64,000 bases of DNA from Sphingomonas carotinifaciens (GCF_009789535.1 NZ_WSUT01000005.1:1017001-1081000), one strand, 5' to 3'; positions 9,235 through 18,388 are shown, numbered from the stretch's first letter. Notes: generated by a model not told the origin, from the letters alone. Made by a program: numbers and translations.

Positions 9235-10497
9235 ATGGCACGTATCGTGATGAAGTTCGGCGGCACGTCGATGGCCGGGATCGAGCGCATCCGTAACGTG
9301 GCGGCGCGGGTCAAACGCGAGGTCGAGGCGGGCAATCAGGTGGCGGTCGTCGTGTCGGCGATGGCGGGCGAGACGGACCGGCTGGTCGGGTTCTGCCGCG
9401 AGGCATCCTCGCTGTACGACCCGCGCGAATATGACGTGGTGGTCTCTGCCGGCGAGCAGATCACCAGCGGGCTGTTGGCGATCACCCTGCAGGCGATGGG
9501 CGTGCCGGCGCGGTCGTGGCTGGGCTGGCAATTGCCGATCCACACCGACAGCGCGTTCGCCAAGGCGCGGATCGGGACGATCGACACCGACGCGCTGGAC
9601 CGGAGCCTGGACGCGGGCGAAGTGGCGGTGATCCCCGGATTCCAGGGCGTGGCCGAGGACAACCGGGTGACGACGCTGGGCCGCGGCGGATCGGACACCT
9701 CGGCAGTCGCGGTCGCGGCGGCGATGAAGGCGGAGCGGTGCGACATCTACACCGATGTCGACGGCGTCTATACGACCGATCCGCGCATCGTGCCCAGGGC
9801 GCGCAAGCTGTCCAAGGTGACGTATGAGGAAATGCTGGAACTGGCGAGCGTGGGGGCCAAGGTGCTCCAGACCCGCTCGGTAGGGCTGGCGATGAAGGAA
9901 CAGGTGCGCGTGCGGGTCTTGAGCTCGTTCGACGACGCACGGGACGAAGACGGACATCGCGGCACGCTGATCGTGGGCGAGGAGGAAATCGACGACATGG
10001 AACGCCAGCTCATCACCGGCATCGCACACGACAAGAACGAAGCGAAGATCACGCTGGTCGCCGTGCCCGACCGACCCGGCTCGGTTGGCGCGATCTTCGC
10101 GCCGCTGGCCGATGCCGGGATCAACGTGGACATGATCGTCCAGAACATCGCGCATGCGACCGCCGGCAATGCGGCCTCGACCGACGTGACCTTCACCGTT
10201 CCCGCCGCCGACCTGCCGCGCAGCCTGGACGTGCTGGACAAGGCGCGCGGCGACATCGGCTTCGAAAAGCTGGTGCATGACACGCGCGTCGCCAAGATCT
10301 CGGTGGTGGGGGTCGGCATGCGCAGCCATGCCGGCGTCGCCTCGACCATGTTCCAGACGCTGGGTGCGCGCGGGATCAACATCCTTGCCATCACCACCTC
10401 CGAGATCAAGGTGAGCGTGCTGATCGAGGAGGATTATACCGAACTGGCGGTGCGTGTGCTGCATACCGCCTACGGGCTGGATGCCGAGGCGGCATAA
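9235..10497 (+). CDS. lysC: Aspartate kinase
   Basis: Phosphorylates aspartate, the first step toward lysine, threonine, methionine and diaminopimelate. The protein has 420 residues. The N-terminal kinase domain opens RIVMKFGGTSMAG and has TLGRGGSDTSAVA near residue 145. Two ACT domains follow (about 265-340 and 345-415), including VPDRPGSVGAIFAPLADAGINVDMI, so feedback inhibition by lysine or threonine is expected. ATG 9235 fits the domain start; AAGGAG sits 14 bases upstream, slightly far. A closer ATG at 9222 is out of frame. Confidence 0.95.
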   Translation: MARIVMKFGGTSMAGIERIRNVAARVKREVEAGNQVAVVVSAMAGETDRLVGFCREASSLYDPREYDVVVSAGEQITSGLLAITLQAMGVPARSWLGWQLPIHTDSAFAKARIGTIDTDALDRSLDAGEVAVIPGFQGVAEDNRVTTLGRGGSDTSAVAVAAAMKAERCDIYTDVDGVYTTDPRIVPRARKLSKVTYEEMLELASVGAKVLQTRSVGLAMKEQVRVRVLSSFDDARDEDGHRGTLIVGEEEIDDMERQLITGIAHDKNEAKITLVAVPDRPGSVGAIFAPLADAGINVDMIVQNIAHATAGNAASTDVTFTVPAADLPRSLDVLDKARGDIGFEKLVHDTRVAKISVVGVGMRSHAGVASTMFQTLGARGINILAITTSEIKVSVLIEEDYTELAVRVLHTAYGLDAEAA

Positions 10498-10524
10498 GGC
10501 GGTTCATCTCTCTTCGGGTTTTCT

Positions 10525-10704
10525 GGTTCACGCGAAGGCGCGAGGCCGCGAAGATTTTTGTTCGCATGGAGGCGCGGGGGTGGCGGTTTCGGCCGCTCTC
10601 TCGCGCTCTGTTACGGCCGGTCGAAAATGCATGCGCTGGCGTGCGTGAAAGCGCTCGGCGTCCTTTGCGTCTCCTCTTCGCGTCTTCGCGGCTTCGCGTG
10701 AACC
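10525..10704. repeat. Family 1 inverted-repeat element (copy 1)
   Basis: The arms are 10525-10553 (ggttcacgcgaaggcgcg...) and 10676-10704 (...gcttcgcgtgaacc), imperfectly complementary over 29 bases. Between them are about 120 bases with no sequence shared with other copies. The arms are built from a degenerate 8-base unit CGCGAAGR. The element fills most of the 247-base gap between lysC and the flavin oxidoreductase gene. No gene is seen here. Confidence 0.8.
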
Positions 10705-10744
10705 CCATCTTGCCGTGTGGTGCTCGCCACGGCATGGAGCGTCG

Positions 10745-11782
10745 ATGACCGATACGCTCAGCATCAATACCGGCGAACAGCGCCTGGCCACCCGCATGGC
10801 GCGCGGGGCCGAATTCCTCGGGTCCGACGTGGCGATCATGGCGGGGGCCATGTCCTGGGTGTCGGAGCGACATCTGGTTGCCGCGATGTCGAATGCGGGC
10901 GGGTTCGGCGTGATCGCGTGCGGGGCGATGACGCCCGCGCTGCTGGACGCGGAGATCGCCGGCACGAAGGCGCTGACCGAACGGCCGTTCGGCGTGAACC
11001 TGATCACCATGCATCCGCAACTGTTCGACCTGATCGAGATTTGCGGGCGTCACCGGGTCGGCCATGTCGTACTGGCCGGCGGCCTGCCGCCCAAGGGGTC
11101 GCTGGAGGCGATCAAGGCGACGGGGGCCAAGGTGATCTGCTTTGCGCCCGCACTCAGCCTTGCCAAGAAGCTGATCCGCTCGGGCGTCGATGCGCTGGTG
11201 ATCGAGGGGATGGAAGCCGGCGGGCATATCGGCCCGGTATCGACCAGCGTGCTGGCGCAGGAGATGCTGCCCGAGATCGCCAGCGCCGTGCCGGTGTTCG
11301 TCGCGGGCGGGATCGGGCGCGGCGAGGCGATCGCCGGATATCTCGACATGGGCGCGGCCGGCGTGCAGCTCGGCACGCGATTCGTGTGCGCCACCGAATC
11401 GATCGCGCATCCCAATTTCAAGAAGGCGTTCATCCGGGCCTCCGCCCGCGACGCGGTGGCGAGCGTGCAGATCGATCCGCGCCTGCCGGTCATCCCGGTG
11501 CGCGCGCTGAAGAATGCCGGTGGCGAACTGTTCACCGCCAAGCAGCGCGAGGTGGCGCTGTTGCTGGACGAGGGCAGCGTGGCGATGGCCGAGGCGCAGT
11601 TGCAGATCGAGCATTACTGGGCGGGCGCGCTGCGCCGCGCGGTGATCGACGGCGATGTCGAGCATGGGTCGGTGATGGCCGGCCAGTCGGTCGGCATGGT
11701 AACGAAGGAAGAGCCGATCGCCGACATCATCGCGCACCTGATGGCCGAGGCGGCAACCGCGCTGCAGGCGCGCGCCGCCTGA
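10745..11782 (+). CDS. NAD(P)H-dependent flavin oxidoreductase (nitronate monooxygenase/FabK-like)
   Basis: 345-residue FMN TIM-barrel protein. Visible family motifs are SNAGGFGVIACGAM near the N-terminus, IEGMEAGGHIGP in the middle and GGIGRGEAIAGYLDMGAAGVQLGTRF, which binds the FMN phosphate. This superfamily includes nitronate monooxygenases and the enoyl-ACP reductase FabK; which reaction applies here is not evident. The gene stands alone between a repeat element and a lipoprotein gene. ATG 10745 matches the domain start; longer upstream frames run into the repeat. Confidence 0.85.
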   Translation: MTDTLSINTGEQRLATRMARGAEFLGSDVAIMAGAMSWVSERHLVAAMSNAGGFGVIACGAMTPALLDAEIAGTKALTERPFGVNLITMHPQLFDLIEICGRHRVGHVVLAGGLPPKGSLEAIKATGAKVICFAPALSLAKKLIRSGVDALVIEGMEAGGHIGPVSTSVLAQEMLPEIASAVPVFVAGGIGRGEAIAGYLDMGAAGVQLGTRFVCATESIAHPNFKKAFIRASARDAVASVQIDPRLPVIPVRALKNAGGELFTAKQREVALLLDEGSVAMAEAQLQIEHYWAGALRRAVIDGDVEHGSVMAGQSVGMVTKEEPIADIIAHLMAEAATALQARAA

Positions 11783-11882
11783 TACCCCGTGCGTTTCATC
11801 GCACAGGTTACGACGCGTTAACCGCGAATCGCCATGGTGGGGGGCAAGCCGGGGGCGGCAAGATGACGCCAGGGATTCAGGG

Positions 11883-12710
11883 ATGATGACAAGCCGCCAA
11901 TTTCTGACACGCGCGACCCCGGTCGCCCTGGGACTGGCGCTGGCCGCCTGCGCCGGGCAGCGCGAGGTGGCAAGGGTCGCGCCGCCGCCGATCATGGTCG
12001 CAGCCCCGCCACCGGCACGGCCCAGCCTGCCGCCGGGCGCCACGCCGGGCATGACCATCCCGGTGCGCCTGGCCGATGGCAGCTACCCGACGCCCAACCG
12101 CGCACTAAGCGAGGCGGCGACGCTGTGGCATCTGCGCTCCGCCCTCAACGTCGCGGCGCTGGCATGTCGCGGCGCGGAGGAGGCGGGCAATGTCGCGCGC
12201 TACAATGCGCTGCTGACCACGCACAAGAAGACGCTGGCCACCGCCGAGACGCGGCTGTCCGCCGAGTTCAAGGCGGGGGGCGGCGACTGGCGCGACCGGT
12301 ATGACGACACGATGACGCGGCTCTACAACTTCTTTTCGCAAACGCCCGCGCGCGCCGGTTTCTGCGCGGCCGCGACGCAGGTGCTGGCGGAAAGCGCTAC
12401 CGTGTCGGACGGGCAGTTGGGGGTGTTCGCCCTCGCCAAGCTGCCCGAACTGGACCGGCCGTTCACCGATTTCTACCGCGCCTATGACGCATGGCGGACG
12501 GGCAGCATGACGCCGGTGGCGGAGCCGGCCGCGCCGCTGGTGATCGCGACATCGGCGGCGGCGCCGACGTCCGCCGCCGCGCCCGCCCCCGCGGCACCGC
12601 GGGTGGCGACGCCGGCGCCTGCCCCCTCGCTCTCCGCCCCGTCGGCGCGGGCCCCCGCCGTCCGCACACCGCGGCTGGAGGTCGACCCCGCGATCTTCCG
12701 CATGGAGTGA
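11883..12710 (+). CDS. Predicted lipoprotein
   Basis: 275 residues with a bacterial lipoprotein signal: charged start, hydrophobic 12-21, and lipobox Leu20-Ala21-Ala22-Cys23. The mature protein has a short Pro-rich linker, then a helical-looking domain of about 150 residues (60-210) with four Cys-free amphipathic stretches, and a long Ala/Pro-rich tail that looks disordered and could span the periplasm. I recognise no named domain. It lies 79 bases ahead of ybgC, on the same strand, so it might share in tol-pal envelope functions, but that is inference. Confidence 0.75.
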   Translation: MMTSRQFLTRATPVALGLALAACAGQREVARVAPPPIMVAAPPPARPSLPPGATPGMTIPVRLADGSYPTPNRALSEAATLWHLRSALNVAALACRGAEEAGNVARYNALLTTHKKTLATAETRLSAEFKAGGGDWRDRYDDTMTRLYNFFSQTPARAGFCAAATQVLAESATVSDGQLGVFALAKLPELDRPFTDFYRAYDAWRTGSMTPVAEPAAPLVIATSAAAPTSAAAPAPAAPRVATPAPAPSLSAPSARAPAVRTPRLEVDPAIFRME

Positions 12711-12789
12711 TCCGCCGCAGCTCTTGTGGAGGAAAGGTCGGACAAGCGGCTTCCTTCCGCCCGGCCATTGGGTTAACAGCCGCCTCATC

Positions 12790-13260
12790 ATGCAGGAGAG
12801 CGGGCAGGATCAGCCGCTGGGCGGGCGGTTCGAGGGGCGGGAGCACCGATTGGGTGTGCGCGTCTATTTCGAGGATACCGACCTGTCGGGCGTGGTCTAT
12901 CACGCCAACTACCTGCGCTACATGGAACGGGCGCGATCCGACATGCTGCGCCTGGCCGGGATCGACCAGCGTGCGACGTTCGAGGCGGGCGAGGGCGCCT
13001 ATGCGGTGGCCGATGTCGCGCTGCGTTTTCGCGCGCCCGCCCGGCTGGATGATGCCCTGCTGATCGTATCGCGGGTGCAGATGGTCAGCCCGGCGCGCGT
13101 CGTCATTCATCAGACAGTCAGGCGCGACCAGCATGTGCTGACGCAAGGCACCGTCACGGTCGCGCTCGTCGGGTCCGACGGGCGTCCGCGGCGGCAGCCA
13201 CGCGCCTGGACCGACATCTACCAACGCCTCGTCTGGCAAGGGGACACTCAACACCCATGA
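12790..13260 (+). CDS. ybgC: Tol-Pal associated acyl-CoA thioesterase YbgC
   Basis: 156-residue hotdog-fold thioesterase at the head of the tol-pal operon, as in most proteobacteria. The active-site region VYFEDTDLSGVVYHANYLRYMERAR is intact, with the catalytic Asp in DTD and the conserved His in YHANY. The enzyme hydrolyses acyl-CoA or interacts with acyl carrier protein in phospholipid metabolism. ATG 12790 is preceded by a weak ribosome site and gives 13 residues before the domain. The stop codon overlaps the tolQ ATG (ATGA). Confidence 0.93.
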   Translation: MQESGQDQPLGGRFEGREHRLGVRVYFEDTDLSGVVYHANYLRYMERARSDMLRLAGIDQRATFEAGEGAYAVADVALRFRAPARLDDALLIVSRVQMVSPARVVIHQTVRRDQHVLTQGTVTVALVGSDGRPRRQPRAWTDIYQRLVWQGDTQHP

Positions 13261-13949
13261 ATCCCGTCTTCAACATGGATGCGGCCACATTGTCGCCGGT
13301 TGCGCTGTTCCTGCAGGCCGACTGGGTGGTGAAGGCCGTGATGTTCGGCCTGCTGCTCGCCAGCATCTGGACCTGGACGATCATTATCGCCTTTTCCCGC
13401 CGGCTGGGCCGGACGCGCAAGGGCATGGCCAAGTTCGAGCGCGATTTCTGGAAGGCGGAGGATATCGACGCCTTTCACCGGATCGAGGGGGGCAACGACC
13501 TGCCCTCCGCACGGGTCTTTGCCGCCGGCGTCAAGGAATGGCGCCGCTCGACCTCCAGCGGGCAGATCGACAAGTCGGGCACGCGCGAGCGCCTGGCCAC
13601 CGCGATGGGGGCGGCGGTCGCCAACGAGATCGATACGCTGTCCGACAAGCTGAACGTGCTGGCGACGGTGGGGTCGGTGGCGCCGTTCGTCGGGCTGTTC
13701 GGCACCGTCTGGGGCATCATGCGCAGCTTCACCGGTATCGCGCAGGCGCAGAATTCGTCGCTGGCGGTGGTGGCGCCGGGCATTGCCGAGGCCTTGTTCG
13801 CGACTGCGATCGGGCTGTTTGCCGCCATCCCGGCGGTGATCGCCTATAACCGGTTCAGCCACGGCGTGAACCGGATCGAGGCGGGGCTGAACCGCTTTGC
13901 CGATGGCTTCCACACGACGCTGAGCCGGCAGCTGGACGGTTCGCGGTAA
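13257..13949 (+). CDS. tolQ: Tol-Pal system protein TolQ
   Basis: 230-residue inner-membrane subunit of the Tol proton channel, of the MotA/ExbB family. The first membrane helix is at about 25-45. The typical C-terminal block is VGLFGTVWGIMRSFTGIAQ, followed by GIAEALFATAIGLFAAIPAVIAYN, the two helices lining the proton path with TolR. TolQ and TolR power TolA to draw the outer membrane inward during division. The start overlaps ybgC. Confidence 0.97.
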   Translation: MNPVFNMDAATLSPVALFLQADWVVKAVMFGLLLASIWTWTIIIAFSRRLGRTRKGMAKFERDFWKAEDIDAFHRIEGGNDLPSARVFAAGVKEWRRSTSSGQIDKSGTRERLATAMGAAVANEIDTLSDKLNVLATVGSVAPFVGLFGTVWGIMRSFTGIAQAQNSSLAVVAPGIAEALFATAIGLFAAIPAVIAYNRFSHGVNRIEAGLNRFADGFHTTLSRQLDGSR

Positions 13950-13961
13950 GGGGGCGGCACG

Positions 13962-14405
13962 GTGGCGATGAACCTCCCTTCGCGCTCCGGCCGGGGGCGC
14001 AAGGCGCCGATGGCGGAGATCAACGTCACGCCGCTGGTCGACGTGATGCTGGTGCTGCTGATCATCTTCATGGTGACCGCGCCGCTGTTGACCGCGGGCG
14101 TGCCGGTGAACCTGCCCGACAGCCGCGCCAAGGCGCTGGAACAGGACCAGGAGCCGGTGCAGCTGTCGCTGGACGAAACGGGGCGCACCTTTCTGGGTGA
14201 GGACGAGGTGAGCGAGGGCGACCTGCCCGCCAAGCTGGCTGACATCGCCGCGCGCGCGCCGGAGGGCGGGCAGCCGCCGCAGATCTTCCTGCGCGCCGAC
14301 CGGGGACTGGAGTATGGCCGGGTGATGCGGGTGATGGGCGAGCTGAACCGCGCCGGGCTGAACCGCGTCTCGCTGGTGACGGTGGAGGGGGGCGAGGCCC
14401 GCTGA
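13962..14405 (+). CDS. tolR: Tol-Pal system protein TolR
   Basis: 147 residues, with an N-terminal cytoplasmic tail, one membrane helix at about 25-45 and a periplasmic ExbD/TolR domain. The essential protonatable Asp27 sits in NVTPLVDVMLVLLIIFMV. A GTG at 13962 and an ATG at 13968 are both possible; AAGGGGG at 13948 favours the GTG. The last base of the stop is the first base of the tolA ATG (TGATG). Confidence 0.96.
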   Translation: MAMNLPSRSGRGRKAPMAEINVTPLVDVMLVLLIIFMVTAPLLTAGVPVNLPDSRAKALEQDQEPVQLSLDETGRTFLGEDEVSEGDLPAKLADIAARAPEGGQPPQIFLRADRGLEYGRVMRVMGELNRAGLNRVSLVTVEGGEAR

Positions 14406-15406
14406 TGGACCGGGCCGAGCGCATAGGGCTGGGCGTTGCGGTTGCGGGGCACCTGGTGCTCTTCGGCCTGTTGTCGGTCGGCTTCCTGTCGACGCCGAAC
14501 CCGGAAAAGCTGAAGGTCCAGCCGATCGACATCTCGCTGGTCAAGGACGTCGCGCTGGAGGCCGAGGCGCCACAGGCGGTGGAGGCGCCGGCCCAGTCGA
14601 TCGCGCCCGATGAAGGCGAGCCCGAGGACGCCGCACCGCCCGAGCCTGCCGAAGCGGAGCCCGAACCCACGCCGCCGGCCCCGGCACCGCCCAAACCGCA
14701 GCCGGCACCGCCGAAACCGGAACCCAAGCCGGTGCCCGCCCCGCTCAAGCCGCAGCCGAAGCCCAAGCCGGCGCCGCAACCCAGGCCGCAGCCGAAAAAG
14801 CCTGCACCCGCGCCCGAAAAGGCGGCGCCGCAGCCAAAGCCCGCGCCGGTGAAGAAGCCGGCAGCACCGGCGCCTGCGAAACCCGCGCCAGCCAAGCAGG
14901 CGGCGGCGCCCAAGGCGGCCCCGGCCAAGCCCGCGACGCCGGCACGCGGCAGCGGCAAGAGCGAAACCGCGACCGCGACGAAACCGCGCGGCAGCCGGCT
15001 GGGTGACGATTTCCTGAAGGGCATGTCCGCCGAGCCGTCGCCGAGCAGGTCGGAGGCGCCGCGTGCCGCCAAGATCGGCGCGCAGGCTGCGGCCAATATC
15101 GCCTCGGCGATCCTGCGGCAGGTGCAGCCCTGTGCGAACCGGCAGGTGACGCCGGGGCCGGGGGCGGAGCGCATCCGCGTGACGATCAACCTGCGCCTGA
15201 ATCGCGACGGCAGTCTGGCGGCGCGCCCGCGGGTGACGGGCCGCGACGGCGTGGACGACGAAAATCGCCGTTATGTCGACCGCGTCGACGACCTGGCGGT
15301 GGCGACGTTCGTGGGCTGTTCGCCGCTGCGCGGGTTGCCGGCAGAATTGTACGATGTTCCAGGCGGTTGGAGTAACTTCAACTTGCGTTACAAGCTTCCT
15401 GGGTGA
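14405..15406 (+). CDS. tolA: Cell envelope integrity protein TolA
   Basis: 333 residues. One membrane helix at about 8-28 anchors the protein. From 45 to about 200 there is a long Pro/Ala/Lys/Glu-rich spacer (many KPQPAP and KPAP repeats), expected to cross the periplasm as a stiff rod. The C-terminal domain (about 225-333) contains two cysteines (QPCANRQ, VGCSPLRG) and ends in a TolA/TonB-like fold that contacts TolB and Pal. Here the spacer is proline-rich rather than the Ala/Lys/Glu helix of Escherichia, a pattern known in alphaproteobacteria. Confidence 0.92.
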   Translation: MDRAERIGLGVAVAGHLVLFGLLSVGFLSTPNPEKLKVQPIDISLVKDVALEAEAPQAVEAPAQSIAPDEGEPEDAAPPEPAEAEPEPTPPAPAPPKPQPAPPKPEPKPVPAPLKPQPKPKPAPQPRPQPKKPAPAPEKAAPQPKPAPVKKPAAPAPAKPAPAKQAAAPKAAPAKPATPARGSGKSETATATKPRGSRLGDDFLKGMSAEPSPSRSEAPRAAKIGAQAAANIASAILRQVQPCANRQVTPGPGAERIRVTINLRLNRDGSLAARPRVTGRDGVDDENRRYVDRVDDLAVATFVGCSPLRGLPAELYDVPGGWSNFNLRYKLPG

Positions 15407-15417
15407 GGATGAGCCTT

Positions 15418-16827
15418 ATGATCCGCATGCCCCTTCGTGCCGTGGCCAGCCTGACGCTGGCGCTGACCCTCGTCACCTCCGCTGCGGTGGCGCAGGAGGA
15501 CCCCGCCCCGGCGCCGCAGGAGGCAGCGCCGCAGCAACCGGGTGCGTTGCCCGCCGACCAGAGCGGGCCGCTGGTGGTGGACGTGACCGGCGGCATCTCC
15601 GCGCCGATGCCGATCGCGATCCCGGCGATGCCGACCAATGCGGTGCAGCAGACCCCGGCGGGCACCACCGACGTGCTGGGCCGGCAACTCTCCGAGATCA
15701 TCGCGAACGACCTGCGCAATTCGGGCCTGTTCACGCCGATCCCGCCGGCGCAGCTTCGCACCGTGTCCTTTCCGGAGGTGACCGCGCCCGCGTTCGATTA
15801 CTGGAACGGCACGGGCGCACAGGCGCTGGTGCAGGGTTTCATCCGCGCGAACGGCGACGGCAACCTGACCGTCGGCTGTTACCTGTACGACGTGTCGGCA
15901 CAGACCGAGCTGACCCGGCAGGGCTTCGTCGTGCCGCCGTCCGACTGGCGGCGCGCGGCGCACAAGTGTGCGGATACCATCTATACCCGCCTGACCGGCG
16001 AGGGTCCGTATTTCGACAGCCGGGTCGTCTATGTCTCGGAAACGGGGCCCAAGGCGCGGCGCATCAAGCGGCTGGCGATCATGGATCAGGACGGGGCCAA
16101 CCACCGCTTCCTGACCAACGGCCAATCGATCGTGCTGACTCCGCGCTTTGCGCCCAACCAGCAGTCGATCGTCTACATGTCCTATGTCGACAAGCGGCCG
16201 GCCATCTATGTCTATGACATCGGATCGGGGCGGCAGCGGCTGGTGGTGCAGAACGCGTCGACGACCTTTGCACCGCGCTTCTCGCCCGATGGTCGCTGGA
16301 TCCTGTTCTCGATGGCGCAGGGCGGTAACACCGATATCTACCGCGTGTCCGCGCAAGGCGGCACGCCGCAGCGGCTGACCAATGCGCCCGGCATCGATAC
16401 CGGCGGCAGCTATTCGCCCGACGGATCCAGAATCGTGTTCGAAAGCGACCGTTCCGGGGGGCAGCAAATCTATGTGATGAACGCGGATGGGTCGAACCAG
16501 CAGCGGATCAGCTTTGGCGGCGGCCGCTATGCCACGCCGGTATGGAGCCCGCGCGGCGACCTGATCGCCTTCACCAAGATCGCCGGCGCGTTCCGGGTGG
16601 GGATCATGAGCCCGACCGGCGGTGGCGAGAAGCTGTTGACCAATAGCTGGCAGGACGAAGGGCCGAGCTGGTCGCCGAACGGGCGCGTCATCACCTTTTA
16701 TCGCTCGGGCCGGGGAAGCTCGGGCAAGGCGGATCTGTGGATGGTCGACCTGACCGGGGTCAACGAGCGCCGCATTCCGACCCCGCTGGACGGGTCCGAC
16801 CCCGCCTGGGGGCCGCTGAGGCCCTGA
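15418..16827 (+). CDS. tolB: Tol-Pal system beta-propeller protein TolB
   Basis: 469-residue periplasmic protein. A signal peptide spans 1-22 (cleavage after SAAVA or VAQ). An N-terminal domain follows, then a six-bladed propeller built from repeats such as SPDGRWILFSMAQGGNTDIY, SPDGSRIVFESDRSG and SPNGRVITFYRSG. It shuttles between TolA and Pal. ATG 15418 is preferred because GAGG lies nine bases before it; in-frame GTG 15403 and ATG 15409 are alternatives, the former overlapping the tolA stop. Confidence 0.95.
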   Translation: MIRMPLRAVASLTLALTLVTSAAVAQEDPAPAPQEAAPQQPGALPADQSGPLVVDVTGGISAPMPIAIPAMPTNAVQQTPAGTTDVLGRQLSEIIANDLRNSGLFTPIPPAQLRTVSFPEVTAPAFDYWNGTGAQALVQGFIRANGDGNLTVGCYLYDVSAQTELTRQGFVVPPSDWRRAAHKCADTIYTRLTGEGPYFDSRVVYVSETGPKARRIKRLAIMDQDGANHRFLTNGQSIVLTPRFAPNQQSIVYMSYVDKRPAIYVYDIGSGRQRLVVQNASTTFAPRFSPDGRWILFSMAQGGNTDIYRVSAQGGTPQRLTNAPGIDTGGSYSPDGSRIVFESDRSGGQQIYVMNADGSNQQRISFGGGRYATPVWSPRGDLIAFTKIAGAFRVGIMSPTGGGEKLLTNSWQDEGPSWSPNGRVITFYRSGRGSSGKADLWMVDLTGVNERRIPTPLDGSDPAWGPLRP

Positions 16828-16921
16828 GCGCCGCGTCCCAAAAGGGTAGCGGAGCGCAGTGCCAGTAAAGGCGTTGTTCAAATAACGGGGTCGAAACGAG
16901 AATTTCTAGGGAGTGACCAGA

Positions 16922-17443
16922 ATGGCCAGTTTGAAGACCACGCTTGTAGCCGCCACCATCCTTGTTGCCGTCGCCGGTTGCGCCAAGAAGCGCCCGGCCG
17001 ACCTGCCGCCGCCGCCGGTGGACAATAGCGGACCCGTCGACCAGGGCGGCGCGACCGGCCCGACGACCGGTGCCGTGGTGCCGGGATCGGACGCGGATTT
17101 CCGCCGCTCGGTCACGTCGAACACGGTGCGGTTCGGACTGGACCAGTATGACATCGACCCGGAGGCGCGCGCGATCCTGGACAGCCAGTCGGCCTGGTTG
17201 CAGCGTTATCCGAACGTGCGCATCACGATCGAGGGGCATTGCGACGAGCGCGGCACGCGCGAATATAATCTCGCGCTGGGCGATCGCCGTGCGAACGCGG
17301 CCAAGAATTATCTGGCGGCGCGCGGCGTCTCGCCGGACCGGATGACCGTGATCAGCTATGGCAAGGAGCGGCCCGAGGCAATGGGGTCGGACGACGCCAG
17401 CTGGGCGCAGAATCGTCGTGCCGTGACGATCGTTCTGAGCTGA
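16922..17443 (+). CDS. pal: Peptidoglycan-associated lipoprotein Pal
   Basis: 173-residue outer-membrane lipoprotein. Lipobox is Val17-Ala18-Gly19-Cys20, followed by a Pro-rich linker and an OmpA-type peptidoglycan-binding domain (about 65-173) with TIEGHCDERGTREYNLALGDRRA, whose Asp and Arg bind diaminopimelate. AGGGAG lies about ten bases before the ATG. A 94-base gap separates it from tolB, long enough for its own promoter. The usual next gene, cpoB/ybgF, is absent. Confidence 0.96.
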   Translation: MASLKTTLVAATILVAVAGCAKKRPADLPPPPVDNSGPVDQGGATGPTTGAVVPGSDADFRRSVTSNTVRFGLDQYDIDPEARAILDSQSAWLQRYPNVRITIEGHCDERGTREYNLALGDRRANAAKNYLAARGVSPDRMTVISYGKERPEAMGSDDASWAQNRRAVTIVLS

Positions 17444-17454
17444 TCATGAAGTAC

Positions 17455-17480
17455 CCCCTCCCCGCTTCGGGGAGGGGCTT
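17455..17480 (+). terminator. Hairpin terminator after pal
   Basis: A perfect 10-base-pair stem, CCCCTCCCCG/CGGGGAGGGG, with a CTT loop, is followed by CTTTGCG. The T-run is weak. It lies between convergent genes (pal and the nuclease), so it may stop transcription from both sides. Confidence 0.55.
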
Positions 17481-17489
17481 TGCGCGCGG

Positions 17490-18347
17490 TCAGCCCAGCG
17501 CCGCATCCAGCAGCTTGGCGAGCCGCAGGCCGCCGCGGCGGATCTGTTCGCGCTCCAGCGGTGCCAGTTTGGCAATGTCGGCGTCGGTCATCTTGAGGCG
17601 GTCAGGGGTCGGCTGGCATGGGTCGCCGTGCATCGCGGTGGCATAGGCCTCACGCGCGACCGCCCAGTTCTCGCGGCTCCATGCGGTTGCATCGCCCGCG
17701 CCGAGCTTTGCACGGGTTGCCGCGGAATAGCGGCGGATCAGGCTGGGCGGCGTGGAGATGGCGCGCTCGGCGAGCAATCCGTCCCAGATCGAATGGAGGT
17801 TGAGCCGGGCGGGCGCGTAGATGCCGTAATCGGCATGGGCGTCGTTGCCGCCCTTGTCCCCCTTGTCGCCGGCATGCAGCGGCTGGTGCAGGTCGCCGAC
17901 GAAATGAACGAGGAACGCCAGCGCCTTGACCCGCTCGACCGCGGGGGCGCGTCGGTTCTTCAGGATCGCCTGTTGCCGCGGGATCTGGGCCGAGACGCAG
18001 TCGCCGTCCTTGCAGGCGGGCTCCAGCGTGAAGGGGCCGCAGATGTTCACGTTCTGATAGTGCCAGCTATAGGCATAGCCGAAGCGCGACTGGCCGTTCG
18101 CATCCTTCAGCGGCTTGATGCAGTCGGGCCAGACACTGGCGTCGGCGATGGTGCGGACGGGGCAGGAGGGCGTGTCGAGCTGCCCCTGCGCGCGTAAGAT
18201 GCGGGTGACCGCCGTCCGCGTGTGCGGCGATACATTGGCCCAGGCGATCCGGGCGACGGTCTGGTGGCCATAATCCCAATAGGCGTTGGCAGGCTGAGAC
18301 AGGGTGAGGGCGCCAAACGCGGCGACGACGATACGCGAACGGTTCAT
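17490..18347 (-). CDS. S1/P1-type zinc-dependent nuclease
   Basis: 285 residues with a signal peptide cleaved near SQPANA (about 22), so exported. The mature N-terminus has Trp24 and His28 (YWDYGHQTVARIAW), the first zinc ligands of this family. The trinuclear zinc site continues with the Asp of TIADASVWPD, the His of SWHYQN, and HFVGDLHQPLHAGD. Family members degrade single-stranded DNA and RNA and remove 3'-phosphates; here it would act in the periplasm or outside, perhaps for nutrient recovery. Four cysteines in the middle could form disulphides. Convergent with pal. Confidence 0.92.
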   Translation of the reverse strand: MNRSRIVVAAFGALTLSQPANAYWDYGHQTVARIAWANVSPHTRTAVTRILRAQGQLDTPSCPVRTIADASVWPDCIKPLKDANGQSRFGYAYSWHYQNVNICGPFTLEPACKDGDCVSAQIPRQQAILKNRRAPAVERVKALAFLVHFVGDLHQPLHAGDKGDKGGNDAHADYGIYAPARLNLHSIWDGLLAERAISTPPSLIRRYSAATRAKLGAGDATAWSRENWAVAREAYATAMHGDPCQPTPDRLKMTDADIAKLAPLEREQIRRGGLRLAKLLDAALG

Positions 18348-18388
18348 AGGGCCGGTGCCTTAGCGACGCGGCAGACCCAAAGAAAGCG

